A DNA stretch of 49,370 bases from Desulfuromonadaceae bacterium (GTDB taxonomy: Bacteria; Desulfobacterota; Desulfuromonadia; Geobacterales; Pseudopelobacteraceae), in NCBI GenBank assembly GCA_028683855.1, contig JAQUHA010000027.1, forward strand, positions 1 to 49,370, given 5' to 3'. This document shows, one piece after another, positions 1 to 8,588 of the stretch. A program made the position numbers and the translations under genes. The stretch's first letter is position 1, and every line of letters starts with the position of its first letter. The notes beneath the pieces are model-generated. The model was given only the letters and a program-made list of their open reading frames with translations. It did no database searches and was not told the DNA's origin.

Positions 1-127
1 AGCTCTCACCTTTGCCGAAGTTCGCTCCGGAGCTGCGGTTGGTGCTGTTGTAGTCACCGCTGCGGGGGGCGGAGCTCTCACCTTTGCCGAAGTTCGCTCC
101 GGAGCTGCGGTTGGTGCTGTTGTAGTC
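1..127 (-). repeat. 72-bp tandem repeat coding for a 24-residue unit
   Basis: Bases 1-55 and 73-127 are identical, giving a 72-bp period that keeps the cytochrome frame. The coded unit begins DYNSTNRSSG, continues ANFGKGES and closes with SAPRSG. It is rich in Ser, Asn and Gly, with no Cys or His. About one and three-quarter copies are visible and the array continues beyond the edge. Exact identity points to recent expansion or ongoing homogenisation. Confidence 0.92.
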
Positions 128-1429
128 TTTCTTAGGGGGGTATTTAGCGTTATTATTTACTTTAAGACCTGATGGCGGCCCATCCTCCCGATACGGTGAT
201 GTAAGCCACGTTCCTTTTAACAAAGGAACAGCGTATGGCATTTTATCTCCCAAGGTTAGACTGACACCATGCGGATCATGGCAAGGGGTGCAGAGACCGT
301 TAATTTTACCCGTAGTAGAGTAGTTAACAAAATTGCCTGCCTTAAAATGACTACTGGCAACATCTATACGACTATGTCGATTTGAAAATCTGGATGTAGA
401 CCCCTTCACACCGGAAGCAAAATGCATAGTGTCCTTGTACCCGACAATTGGTTGACTGGCACCGAAAGTGGAACTGTACCCCCATGGAGTAACACCTGAT
501 TTGGCTGTTTCATGACAATCAAAACAGAGACCTGCTCCTGGATTGTAAGGGTTTTCGCTGGCTGCATCTAAATTTGATGACGGCGTATATGTACTGTCAT
601 ATCCTCCACGACCTGACACAGTTTCCTTGAGAATACCGCCATTAGTTGTGCCTTCAAGCGTGCGATAACTTGAAGTTATTCCCGTCACACTCGATCCATG
701 AGAATTATGACAATCGAAACATTCAACATTCTTTGCGCCTACTCCCCCTCTTGTCGCACTCACATTGCCATCATACCCGCTTTCTGATGACCATCCACCA
801 ACATTGGATGCCGAATTTCCGTGTGCGGAAAAAGCCTTGATAATCTGACTTTTTCTGTTTGTAGCCGCAGTCGAATATTTACCCCAGGCGGTAAGACCCT
901 TTTGCGAGTATCTCGACGAAATGCTCATTTTGTCCCAGGCATAATGCTGCGGTGTATTTTTATCCCCTATAAATGGCAATGTGTTGCCGTTTGATTCATT
1001 ATGGCAGGAAAGACAATGATTGGTTATTTTGGTTACTTCGCTTCGCTCACTCTTTCCTCCAATTGATGCGCTATTGAAAATAACAGCAGTCATATTCTGC
1101 TTATATTCAGTAGGGCGCGCGCCTGTACTCCATATAACAAGATCAATCTTTGTTGAGTTTGATGTTTTAGATTTACTTGATTTACGCCCTTCATGGTATT
1201 GTGAATTAATTTTACCGGCTGATGTTGCTTCCCAATGACAGGCATAACAATGTTTGCCGGAGAGAGTAACGCCCTGGACGTGGTGAGAATTATTACTAAA
1301 TTGTTTGTGAATAGCAGAATGGCAATCTATACACTCTTTTTCTCTTGCATCTGCCGAATATCTGCTGACGACCAAAAGTACCAGCAGAACATATAGAAAC
1401 ACTCTATAGCCATACGCATGTTTCATCAT
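1..1429 (-). CDS. Multihaem c-type cytochrome, exported, 3' end off window (partial)
   Basis: Reading from ATG 1429, 476 codons are visible and the frame stays open to the left edge. AGGAG lies 6 nt before the start. A hydrophobic signal peptide (about residues 8-25) ends near ADA. Six CxxCH haem c motifs follow: C33-H37, C61-H65, C139-H143, C237-H241, C302-H306 and C380-H384, so at least six covalent haems in the periplasm or outside the cell. CFDCH occurs twice, and the motifs are spread as in the large, Ser/Gly/Asn-rich cytochromes of metal-reducing deltaproteobacteria. From about residue 435 the protein enters a 24-residue tandem repeat without Cys. A role in extracellular or periplasmic electron transfer is inferred; substrate and partner are unknown. 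The gene is transcribed in the same direction as the sulfatase-like operon upstream, 88 nt away. Confidence 0.9.
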   Translation of the reverse strand, partial: MMKHAYGYRVFLYVLLVLLVVSRYSADAREKECIDCHSAIHKQFSNNSHHVQGVTLSGKHCYACHWEATSAGKINSQYHEGRKSSKSKTSNSTKIDLVIWSTGARPTEYKQNMTAVIFNSASIGGKSERSEVTKITNHCLSCHNESNGNTLPFIGDKNTPQHYAWDKMSISSRYSQKGLTAWGKYSTAATNRKSQIIKAFSAHGNSASNVGGWSSESGYDGNVSATRGGVGAKNVECFDCHNSHGSSVTGITSSYRTLEGTTNGGILKETVSGRGGYDSTYTPSSNLDAASENPYNPGAGLCFDCHETAKSGVTPWGYSSTFGASQPIVGYKDTMHFASGVKGSTSRFSNRHSRIDVASSHFKAGNFVNYSTTGKINGLCTPCHDPHGVSLTLGDKMPYAVPLLKGTWLTSPYREDGPPSGLKVNNNAKYPPKKDYNSTNRSSGANFGKGESSAPRSGDYNSTNRSSGANFGKGES

Positions 1430-1517
1430 GCATTTCTCCTCAATATATAGACATTTAAAATATACACTCCGCATTAGTACAATATCTCAATACCCATAAT
1501 AATCAGGGAGAGTAATA

Positions 1518-3185
1518 CTAAGGATAAGGAATGATGTACCTCTTTTCCCCAACTCCATATACCGCTTTTTTCTGAACAACTGATGTATCCCACTCAAGAA
1601 GCTTACCCTTCAAAACGTCGACTATTTTTGGATTCTGCGCCGCAACATTGTGTCGTTCATAAGGATCTTCGAGAATATTATATAGTTCAACATCCCCATA
1701 TTTGAGAGGAATTCCTGTAATATAAGAATACCATGAGACAACTTCCAAAAGGCGTGGTTCCTTACGCAGAATCAATTTCCACTGTTTTGTTCTTATTGCG
1801 ATATCTCCCGGTGGGTAAGCACCATCCGGAAATGAAACCTTAAGCTTTGATGCATAATCTTTAACAGGCTGCTTTTCGGATTCAGGATAGTTTGTCTGAG
1901 AATTTTTGAATTCAAGATACCACCTGCTCAAAGTGTGCTCCCACCATGGAATACGGTCAATATAGGCGTACTCGCTACCGGTTGCTCCTGCTTCACCATT
2001 TATAAGCGGCAAAAGAGTACTACCCTGTTGACTGTAATCACGAGGTATTCCAAGATAATCAAGGAGAGTCGGCATAATGTCGAGACCCTGTACCTGCTCC
2101 GCAATACGCTTTCCACCATGTTCGCCATCAGGGAGGTGAACAAGAAGTGCACTTTTTACAGCTGATTCGGAGAGATCATAGTGTACGTATGTTCCACGCT
2201 CCCCAAGGTCTTCGCCATGTATTGAGTGAATTATAAGAATTGTGTTTTTTGACAATCCATTTTTTTCAAGTGTACTGACAAGCTGTCCAATAAAATTATC
2301 TGTATAGCGAATAGCTGCGTCATAGCGTGAAACTATGTATGAGTAATCCTTCTCCGTAAGTTTATAAACAGGCTTGAAACCAAGATAGTAGTCATCATTA
2401 TAGATACGCATAAGAACGTCGTAAGTAGTATCGTCAGAAGCCCCCTCCTTAGCTTTAATAGAGTGAAACTTTTCCCAGAATGGTGTGTATTCTGGTGGAT
2501 CGTAGATACCCCGCTCTTCCCTCGGAACTCCGGCAGCGTAAGGTACATGAATAACACCGCTGGCGATCCACATAAAAAACTTTTTGCCCCTGTTTTTTTG
2601 AATCCAGTCAAGTGATTCTACAGGAGCAACTCTTAAGGATGAGCCAAGCCCCTTTCTCGTCCTGCCGAAATAATCGAAAGAGCGTGAGAAAACATCACCA
2701 AGTTTTATCTCAGTACCGGACTCAGTATCATACCTCATGAAAAATTCCGGGGAACCCGAAACCGCAGCCGTTGTGTAACCGTAATATTTCAGAATTTCCG
2801 GAAGAGTTCTACTGGATACAGCATCTTTGGCAACATCAAATGCGATCATACCGTTCACACGGGGATACTGTGATGTCAAGACACTCATCATAGCCACCGG
2901 CGTCAGATTAGCCTGAGCTATAGTATTATCAAAAAGTATTGAAGATTCAGCCAGTCGGTCGATATTGGGACTGGTATCTCGCTTGTAACCGTAAACACCA
3001 AGGTGATCCGGTCGCAGACATTGCAAAGAAACCAGTATGACATTTGTATCCTTATATCGCTCAGAGGCAACCGGAGCTTCCTCAGCTGAGGATTCAATTA
3101 AGCCGACACAGCAAATGTTCATAACAAAAAACAGGAACATTGATACTATTTTAATTGTATAATCAGATGCAGATTCGGATTTCAT
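1518..3185 (-). CDS. Sulfatase-fold (alkaline phosphatase superfamily) protein with altered metal site, exported
   Basis: About 555 residues from ATG 3185, preceded by GGAG at 11 nt. A longer frame opens at 3266 but lacks a ribosome binding site, and the ATG leads straight into a hydrophobic signal segment (about residues 11-30). The fold is clear: a start strand followed by RPDHLGVYGYKR, a NLTPVAMMSVLTSQYP nucleophile region, and a C-terminal domain with LYNILEDPYERHNVA. Two canonical ligands are changed: the first metal Asp is Gln (VSLQCLRPDHLG, about residue 55) and the usual SDHG reads SIHG. The Cys/Ser-x-Pro-x-Arg formylglycine motif is absent; Thr sits at the nucleophile position. It is a close paralogue of the next gene upstream, and both end in IIPYP. 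It may be a degenerate hydrolase, a transferase, or a binding protein. Confidence 0.82.
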   Translation of the reverse strand: MKSESASDYTIKIVSMFLFFVMNICCVGLIESSAEEAPVASERYKDTNVILVSLQCLRPDHLGVYGYKRDTSPNIDRLAESSILFDNTIAQANLTPVAMMSVLTSQYPRVNGMIAFDVAKDAVSSRTLPEILKYYGYTTAAVSGSPEFFMRYDTESGTEIKLGDVFSRSFDYFGRTRKGLGSSLRVAPVESLDWIQKNRGKKFFMWIASGVIHVPYAAGVPREERGIYDPPEYTPFWEKFHSIKAKEGASDDTTYDVLMRIYNDDYYLGFKPVYKLTEKDYSYIVSRYDAAIRYTDNFIGQLVSTLEKNGLSKNTILIIHSIHGEDLGERGTYVHYDLSESAVKSALLVHLPDGEHGGKRIAEQVQGLDIMPTLLDYLGIPRDYSQQGSTLLPLINGEAGATGSEYAYIDRIPWWEHTLSRWYLEFKNSQTNYPESEKQPVKDYASKLKVSFPDGAYPPGDIAIRTKQWKLILRKEPRLLEVVSWYSYITGIPLKYGDVELYNILEDPYERHNVAAQNPKIVDVLKGKLLEWDTSVVQKKAVYGVGEKRYIIPYP

Positions 3186-3324
3186 CGTTGATTCTACTCC
3201 CTTTGTAACAAAAGAAATCTTCAGCACCTTATTTCTCTGGTGTAGTTCCGTGGAAGAACCGAGCATTCAACATAAAGTTCCGTATGCTCTTTATTCAGAC
3301 AACTTACGTCTACGACTACAGAAC

Positions 3325-4986
3325 TCATGGATACGGTATAATCAGTGACGGTCTTGATACCGGTTTGAACTCACCACGGTTTTTATTGTTTGCTGCATCC
3401 CACTCCAATAATTTTACCTTAAGCTTTTCAACAACATCAGGGTGTTCGTTAGCAACATTTTTCTGTTCCATCGGATCATTTATAAGGTCAAAAAGCTCTA
3501 GCCCTGCTACTGGATATTTAACGCCTGAGATAAAGTTCCACCACGATATATCTTCAAGGAGTAAGTTTCTTTGGCGCAGAATGAGTTTCCACTTGTTTGT
3601 CCGTACTGCTATGCATTCAGGCGGATATTTATTCCCACCTATTTTTGACTGTAACAAAACCTGATACGCCTTCATCTTTTTAATTTCCAACGGGGTGTAC
3701 TGAGCCTCTCGCTCCGACTGATGTTCAAGATGCCATCCACCAAGAACGTGTTCCCACCATGGGAGGCGATCTATAAAAGCATACTCTGAACCTTCATATT
3801 TCTTATCATCACCATTGATAAGCGGCATCATACTCGCGCCCTGTGCTTCATGGTCTGCCGGAATCTGAAGATAATCAAGGATAGTAGGGAGAATATCTAT
3901 ACCCTGAGTCTGATGTGAAACTCTGACACCCCCCTTCTCATTTCCAGGAAATCTGAACATCAGAGCGGTCTTAACCTCGGTATCAAAAACATCATGATGG
4001 AAATAATATCCGTGTTCGCCGAGACCTTCACCATGAATTGAGTGAAATACCACAAGAGTTTTACCTGATAGATTCAGAGCATCAAGCTCTTTCAGCAACT
4101 CACCGATAAACATATCCGTGTAATAAAGAGCTGCATCATAACGACCCTTTATAAAATCGATATCTTTCTGTTCAAGGGTGTATACAGGTTCAAAATCAAG
4201 GTAATATTTATCTCTATAAACATGAAAAAGCGCTTCAGTTGGAACCCCCCTATCAACATTTTTCAGACCAGGTTTGATAGGGAATTTTTCGTAGAATGGC
4301 GTATACTCAGGCGGGTCAAAGCGAGTCTTATATGGTGCAGGAACTGTTTGTGAGTACGGCGGATGCAGCATTCCTGTTTCGACCCAAAGAAAGAATTTTT
4401 TCTCTTTATTAGCTTTAAGCCATTCAAGAGCAGCTACCGGGTTAACTCTGGCACTCCCTGTATCATCCGGCATTGTTCTACCGTAAAAATCAAATCCCTG
4501 CGAGAATATATCTTTTGGATTAACAATCTTGCCCGACTCGGTATCGTAACGCATAAAAAATTCAGGAGAACTGGCAACAGCAGCGGTTTGATAGCCATAA
4601 TATTTCAGTATTTCCGGCAATGTCCTTTTAGCAACCTGATCACGGGTAACTTCAAACGAGACCATACCATGCCTGCGGGGGTACTGACCTGTTATAACAC
4701 TCATTTGCGCAACAGGCGTCAGGTATGAGTGTGCAATAGAATTCTCAAAAAGTACAGACTGGCGGGCAAGCTTATCTATCTGCGGAGTCGTCTCTCTCTT
4801 ATAACCGTACGCTCCGAGGTGGTCGGAGCGTAAAATATCGAGAGAGATCATAATCACATTGGTATATTCATGCCTTTCAGGCAACTTGACCTTTTCGGCA
4901 GCAATGCAATCTCCCGGGAAATAAAAAACTGACATTAGCAGCGCAACCATTAAGGTTTTTGCCGTATTGCCGCAACTCCGGATCAT
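3325..4986 (-). CDS. Sulfatase-fold (alkaline phosphatase superfamily) protein, exported
   Basis: This 553-residue protein has an N-terminal hydrophobic signal (about residues 10-24, likely cleaved near CIAA). The first metal Asp is kept (ISLDILRSDHLG, about residue 50). The nucleophile region reads SYLTPVAQMSVITGQYP, with Thr where sulfatases carry formylglycine-forming Cys/Ser. The late metal motif reads SIHGEGLGEHG instead of SDHG, as in its downstream paralogue. The C-terminal domain has LFDLINDPMEQKNVA. ATG 4986 overlaps the upstream gene's TGA by 4 nt (ATGA), so the two are translationally coupled. The family covers sulfatases, phosphoglycerol transferases and phosphoethanolamine transferases; the substrate cannot be read from sequence. 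Confidence 0.85.
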   Translation of the reverse strand: MIRSCGNTAKTLMVALLMSVFYFPGDCIAAEKVKLPERHEYTNVIMISLDILRSDHLGAYGYKRETTPQIDKLARQSVLFENSIAHSYLTPVAQMSVITGQYPRRHGMVSFEVTRDQVAKRTLPEILKYYGYQTAAVASSPEFFMRYDTESGKIVNPKDIFSQGFDFYGRTMPDDTGSARVNPVAALEWLKANKEKKFFLWVETGMLHPPYSQTVPAPYKTRFDPPEYTPFYEKFPIKPGLKNVDRGVPTEALFHVYRDKYYLDFEPVYTLEQKDIDFIKGRYDAALYYTDMFIGELLKELDALNLSGKTLVVFHSIHGEGLGEHGYYFHHDVFDTEVKTALMFRFPGNEKGGVRVSHQTQGIDILPTILDYLQIPADHEAQGASMMPLINGDDKKYEGSEYAFIDRLPWWEHVLGGWHLEHQSEREAQYTPLEIKKMKAYQVLLQSKIGGNKYPPECIAVRTNKWKLILRQRNLLLEDISWWNFISGVKYPVAGLELFDLINDPMEQKNVANEHPDVVEKLKVKLLEWDAANNKNRGEFKPVSRPSLIIPYP

Positions 4987-6470
4987 TTATTCTGAGCCCC
5001 TTTAGCCTGTGAATCGTACACAGGGTTCAAACCGGTAATCCACTGCTGGGCGTTAAGATCGTGACCAATTGATTTAAAATGTGCGAAGATGCGCTGTTCG
5101 AGTTCGTATGCTCTTCTTGGTTCCCGATCAACAAGATTTTTAGTTTCCTTGGGATCATTAGTAAGATTATAGAGTTCGCGACTCTTATCCTCCAATGTGT
5201 AGACAAGCTTCCACCCATCTTTGGTTCGAATACCACGTTTGTAGGTATACTGACGATAATTTGTCTCAAAGAAGACATCTTCTGCAACGGGCTTACCCTT
5301 CAATGCTGGAACAAGACTGGTTCCCCGCAACTGTTTAGCAGCATTCGACGGCATTTTAACATCCAGCAGATCCAGAACAGTCGGCATTATATCCACACTG
5401 CTTACCTGATCCTTAACAACCTTCCCGGACTTCTGTTTTGGAAGTTTTATTATGAGGGGAACATGAATCAGTTCATCGTATAGACTGAAGCCGTGATCAA
5501 AACGTTTGTGTTCATGAAACTCCGTACCGTGATCGGAAGTAAGAACGAAGATCGTCTTATCCATAAGACCCATCTTCTCCATCTCTTTAAGAAATTCTTT
5601 AAACTTGGCATCAGTTTTCTGAATTTTTTCATCATAGATGGCACGCCAGAATTTTACATCTTCATCCCTTAACTTTACCGTACCGTTTGCCAGACCCTCT
5701 TCGCGAAGCGCCTCCTGTTCCTTAGCAGAACCGGTATATTTTTTATCGTACCCTTTATCTACAAAACGGTAGTCGAACCCCTCTTCCGGTACAAACTGGC
5801 CATGCATATCGTAGCCATGCAAGAACATGAAGAACTTTTTGTCCTTGTTTTTCTTCAGCCAATCCAACCCTTTAGGTATACTTACCCCCATACTTCCGAA
5901 CTTTCCTTTTTCAGAGTAATATTCGTCGAATCCCTGTGAATACCCAAAAATACCGTTCACACCTGCATTACCGGTAAACCCGCCAGTGGCATAACCGTTC
6001 TGTTTCAAAACTTCAGCCAGTGTTACCAATTCAGGGGAGAGCTTTTTAAGATTTGAGAGTACATTGTTATTTGGCGGATTATATACTGAAAATTTATTAA
6101 GAAGGCGGTGCTCAGACGGGTAAACGCCTGTAAACCATGTCATTGAAGCAGGAACAGTCCAGGGAGCTACAGAGATGTTATTAGTGAAGTTGTAACCTTT
6201 TTGAGCCATTGCATCAATAGTCGGTGTTATACCTTTCTTATATCCAAGTGCCCCAACATGAGCAGCCTGCAAAGCATCAAAACTAACAAAAACCACGTTG
6301 TAGTCCTTGAATTTGGTTTTGAGCTGAGCTGCATCTGCTTCGCTGAACATGAATCCGGGCATCGCCATCGTTGCTGCCAGAACGCCTGCGCCTACAGCAC
6401 TCTTTTTAATAAATTCGCGACGTCCAATCAACTCAACTACCTGCTGGTTCTGACTTTCATTTTGTGACAT
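4983..6470 (-). CDS. Tat-exported sulfatase-family hydrolase
   Basis: About 495 residues from ATG 6470, with GAGG 5 nt upstream. A GTG at 6476 is in frame but sits too close to that Shine-Dalgarno. The N-terminus has a twin-arginine signal, GRREFIKKSAVGAGVLAA, ending near EADA, so the protein is exported folded. Unlike its two downstream neighbours it keeps a full metal site: VSFDALQAAHVG early and TSDHGTEFHEH late, followed by FDHGFSLYDELIHVPLII. The nucleophile region is APWTVPASMTWFTGVYP, the WTxP type with Thr rather than formylglycine Cys/Ser. A typical C-terminal LYNLTNDPKETKNL follows. It is the first gene of a three-gene operon. The substrate is unknown; a sulfate or phosphate ester is inferred from the fold. 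Confidence 0.88.
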   Translation of the reverse strand: MSQNESQNQQVVELIGRREFIKKSAVGAGVLAATMAMPGFMFSEADAAQLKTKFKDYNVVFVSFDALQAAHVGALGYKKGITPTIDAMAQKGYNFTNNISVAPWTVPASMTWFTGVYPSEHRLLNKFSVYNPPNNNVLSNLKKLSPELVTLAEVLKQNGYATGGFTGNAGVNGIFGYSQGFDEYYSEKGKFGSMGVSIPKGLDWLKKNKDKKFFMFLHGYDMHGQFVPEEGFDYRFVDKGYDKKYTGSAKEQEALREEGLANGTVKLRDEDVKFWRAIYDEKIQKTDAKFKEFLKEMEKMGLMDKTIFVLTSDHGTEFHEHKRFDHGFSLYDELIHVPLIIKLPKQKSGKVVKDQVSSVDIMPTVLDLLDVKMPSNAAKQLRGTSLVPALKGKPVAEDVFFETNYRQYTYKRGIRTKDGWKLVYTLEDKSRELYNLTNDPKETKNLVDREPRRAYELEQRIFAHFKSIGHDLNAQQWITGLNPVYDSQAKGAQNK

Positions 6471-6563
6471 TTCCACCTCTCCTTTGTTCTTAATTATTAC
6501 GGGCAGCCTTTCAAAAATATGTCATATAACGGACTTTTCGACACCTTAAAGAAACAAAGGCTT

Positions 6564-6605
6564 AAAAAAATCAGGCTGTTATAAAAATAAGAGTATTACA
6601 GCCTG
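6564..6605 (-). terminator. Rho-independent terminator for the MBL-fold gene
   Basis: An 8-bp perfect stem (CAGGCTGT at 6572-6579 with ACAGCCTG at 6598-6605) encloses an 18-nt loop. Read on the minus strand, a run of seven T follows (A-run at 6564-6570). It lies just past the stop of the gene ending at 6621 and separates it from the sulfatase operon. Confidence 0.7.
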
Positions 6606-6620
6606 CAATTATTGTACCCC

Positions 6621-7604
6621 TTAAAACGAATCCAAATCACGGGCAACGGCTATTTTCCCCTTATATCCATTCATCTCAAGCAGTAAATCATCCGGAGTTG
6701 AAGCGCGTGGTCGCATATCTGGACGTAGGGTTATAGGATTATGATACATAATAAGCAGGCCCGGTTTAGCCTTGGTAGCAAGATCAACCAGCTGTGTAGT
6801 AGTAGTATGGTATCTGGCTACATACGCAGCTACATCGTACCCCTGACTGTTTGGGCGCATAGGATTATTAACAAACTTGAGTGTCTGGGCTTCATGAACA
6901 AGAACATCACACCCTCCGCACGCATCAATTGTGGTTTGAAGCGGCACAGTATCACCACTTATAACGATGCTTCGATCTGCAGTATCAAAACGATATCCGT
7001 AACTCTCTTTCCACTCCCCATGCCTTGTTGGAAAAGCTGTTACAGTAACATTGGCATCCTTATATACAATGCCTGGGGTTATCTCATGTGCATTCACTCG
7101 CCAGCCATCTGGCGAACCGTGCTCCATCCCGGACGTCCTGACCTGTATATCCTCTCCGTAAGCAGCCAGAATATTATCAGTCATCTTTTTTAATCCGGTT
7201 GGCCCATAGACTTCAAGAGGCAGCCGACGACCCATTACCCAGGGGGTCAATATAAGATCCGGATAACCTGCCGTATGATCGGAATGTAAATGAGTCAGAA
7301 AGACTACTCTTATATTAGCCGGACTGAGTTCAACTATACCTTTGTAGAGTTCGGCAGCAGCAGCACGCCTGACTACCCCGGGACCGAAATCAATTAAATA
7401 TGCACTGCCATTAACGACTATAGCCGTTGCAGAACCGGATCTATCGGGATCAGGCTGAGGAGTTCCTGTCCCCAGCATAACAACTCTGGTTCTACTTTCA
7501 TGTCTGTCAACTTGCTCTGCAGAGACCGGTCTTGGCAGCGCAATATATAAAAACAGCAGGATGACGAACAGTACTGAATAACTCAAGCGACGGCAAATAT
7601 TCAT
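6621..7604 (-). CDS. Metallo-beta-lactamase-fold hydrolase (RNase Z/arylsulfatase-like), exported
   Basis: About 327 residues from ATG 7604, with GGAG 8 nt upstream; an in-frame GTG three codons earlier is less likely. A signal peptide covers about residues 8-29 (ends PVSA), so it acts outside the cytoplasm, unlike genuine tRNase Z. Features: MLGTGTPQPDPDRSG near residues 43-57, the metal motif HLHSDH at 105-110, FPTRHGE, SGDTVP, and a HEAQ and YHNP pair near the C-terminus, giving a complete two-metal set. Closest in style to RNase Z-like MBL proteins, some of which act as arylsulfatases or phosphodiesterases. The substrate is not determined. It is transcribed alone, with its own promoter and terminator. 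Confidence 0.85.
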   Translation of the reverse strand: MNICRRLSYSVLFVILLFLYIALPRPVSAEQVDRHESRTRVVMLGTGTPQPDPDRSGSATAIVVNGSAYLIDFGPGVVRRAAAAELYKGIVELSPANIRVVFLTHLHSDHTAGYPDLILTPWVMGRRLPLEVYGPTGLKKMTDNILAAYGEDIQVRTSGMEHGSPDGWRVNAHEITPGIVYKDANVTVTAFPTRHGEWKESYGYRFDTADRSIVISGDTVPLQTTIDACGGCDVLVHEAQTLKFVNNPMRPNSQGYDVAAYVARYHTTTTQLVDLATKAKPGLLIMYHNPITLRPDMRPRASTPDDLLLEMNGYKGKIAVARDLDSF

Positions 7605-7653
7605 CAGACACACTCCATTTACTATGAACCGCAGTCGGCTGATAAGAGTCTGA

Positions 7654-7683
7654 ATAATAGCACCTGTAATTTGGCATCGTCAA
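7654..7683 (-). promoter_or_regulatory. Sigma70-type promoter for the MBL-fold gene
   Basis: On the minus strand TTGACG (7683-7678) is separated by 18 nt from TATTAT (7659-7654), about 50 nt before ATG 7604. Good match to the -35 and -10 consensus; no operator is visible. Confidence 0.5.
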
Positions 7684-7709
7684 TGTGATTGTCAGAACAA
7701 CACTTTATA

Positions 7710-8588
7710 TCAGACAGTTCTCCCGATAACCGAGGTCGCACACGCCAAACCTCCAGCGCCATTGATCAACTGGGTCAATTCCAGTTCGGCAACTACGTTC
7801 AAACCACTCTTCTGATACAACATTTTTGTCTCTGGACATCCATCTGTCATAATTATTGTGCGTGGTGCTACTGTGACAATGTTCATAGCCTGACGAGTAC
7901 TTACTTCAGGATTATCGGGTATATTAACAACGGTAAAACCGTGCCACTCAAGGAAGCTGATAATCTCAGGTGCAATTATAGCGTGACGCACCAGAGCAAG
8001 ACTCGTATCAACAATCTGAATTGAACCGAGCAGATGCTGTGTAACCATTTGACTTGATTGTACTGACAGACACTCCACCCCCTGCTTAGCCAGGATCGCA
8101 CGGATCTGCGAATACCCATCAGTATTGGTACGATTGCCTACGCCGACCACCACGACATCTTCTTTGAGCCATAGTGCATCTGCCCCTTCAAAACGTCCAC
8201 TTCCAGAGACAGTATGCAGTATTGGTACTCCAAGTTTTCTCAGTGAATGCTCCGCATAGAGAGGTTCTCCAACGCGAATATCGTTCGCCATATTAGCCAT
8301 AATTGCACCATGAGGTGTCATAAAAAAGAGATCACGACAGTACATCATATTGTAGAGATATCCGATATCGCCATCCAAAGGAGTTGGATCAATCATATTA
8401 ACTTCAACTCCCAGCGATTTGAATAGCTTTACAGCTGCGTCAAATTCAGACTCTATAGCGTGTTGATCAATAGATCTCAAATGCAGAATTTTTGAGGGAT
8501 CTGGATAGTTATCGATTTCTACTCCCGGCTTATGAAGCAGTATCGAGGTTAATTTGCCATATTCTGAATTCGAACCAAAATTTTTCAC
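7710..8588 (-). CDS. Arginine deiminase/amidinotransferase-family enzyme
   Basis: About 292 residues from GTG 8588, which overlaps the upstream stop as GTGA and has GGAAGG 6 nt before it; a TTG at 8594 is the alternative. The guanidino-modifying (pentein) fold is shown by SEYGKLTSILLHKPG at the N-terminus, YCRDLFF (Arg85, Asp86), GRFEGADAL (Glu134, Asp137), QHLL (His185) and a C-terminal CATS with Cys283. The Glu/Asp-His-Cys catalytic set is therefore intact. Family members hydrolyse or transfer amidino groups (arginine deiminase, DDAH, amidinotransferases of natural-product pathways). It is the last gene of a seven-gene coupled operon, which suggests a biosynthetic rather than catabolic role; no ornithine carbamoyltransferase or carbamate kinase is adjacent. 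Confidence 0.85.
   Translation of the reverse strand: MKNFGSNSEYGKLTSILLHKPGVEIDNYPDPSKILHLRSIDQHAIESEFDAAVKLFKSLGVEVNMIDPTPLDGDIGYLYNMMYCRDLFFMTPHGAIMANMANDIRVGEPLYAEHSLRKLGVPILHTVSGSGRFEGADALWLKEDVVVVGVGNRTNTDGYSQIRAILAKQGVECLSVQSSQMVTQHLLGSIQIVDTSLALVRHAIIAPEIISFLEWHGFTVVNIPDNPEVSTRQAMNIVTVAPRTIIMTDGCPETKMLYQKSGLNVVAELELTQLINGAGGLACATSVIGRTV

Noticed and set aside
1-127. Repeat at the left edge as a CRISPR array
   Set aside because: The units are directly adjacent with no variable spacers, period 72 bp, and in frame with the cytochrome.
646-1238. Plus-strand open frames over the cytochrome
   Set aside because: They are antisense to six CxxCH motifs and carry no recognisable domain or ribosome site.
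3185-3266. N-terminal extension of the first sulfatase-fold protein
   Set aside because: No ribosome site at 3266, and the ATG at 3185 gives a normal signal peptide.
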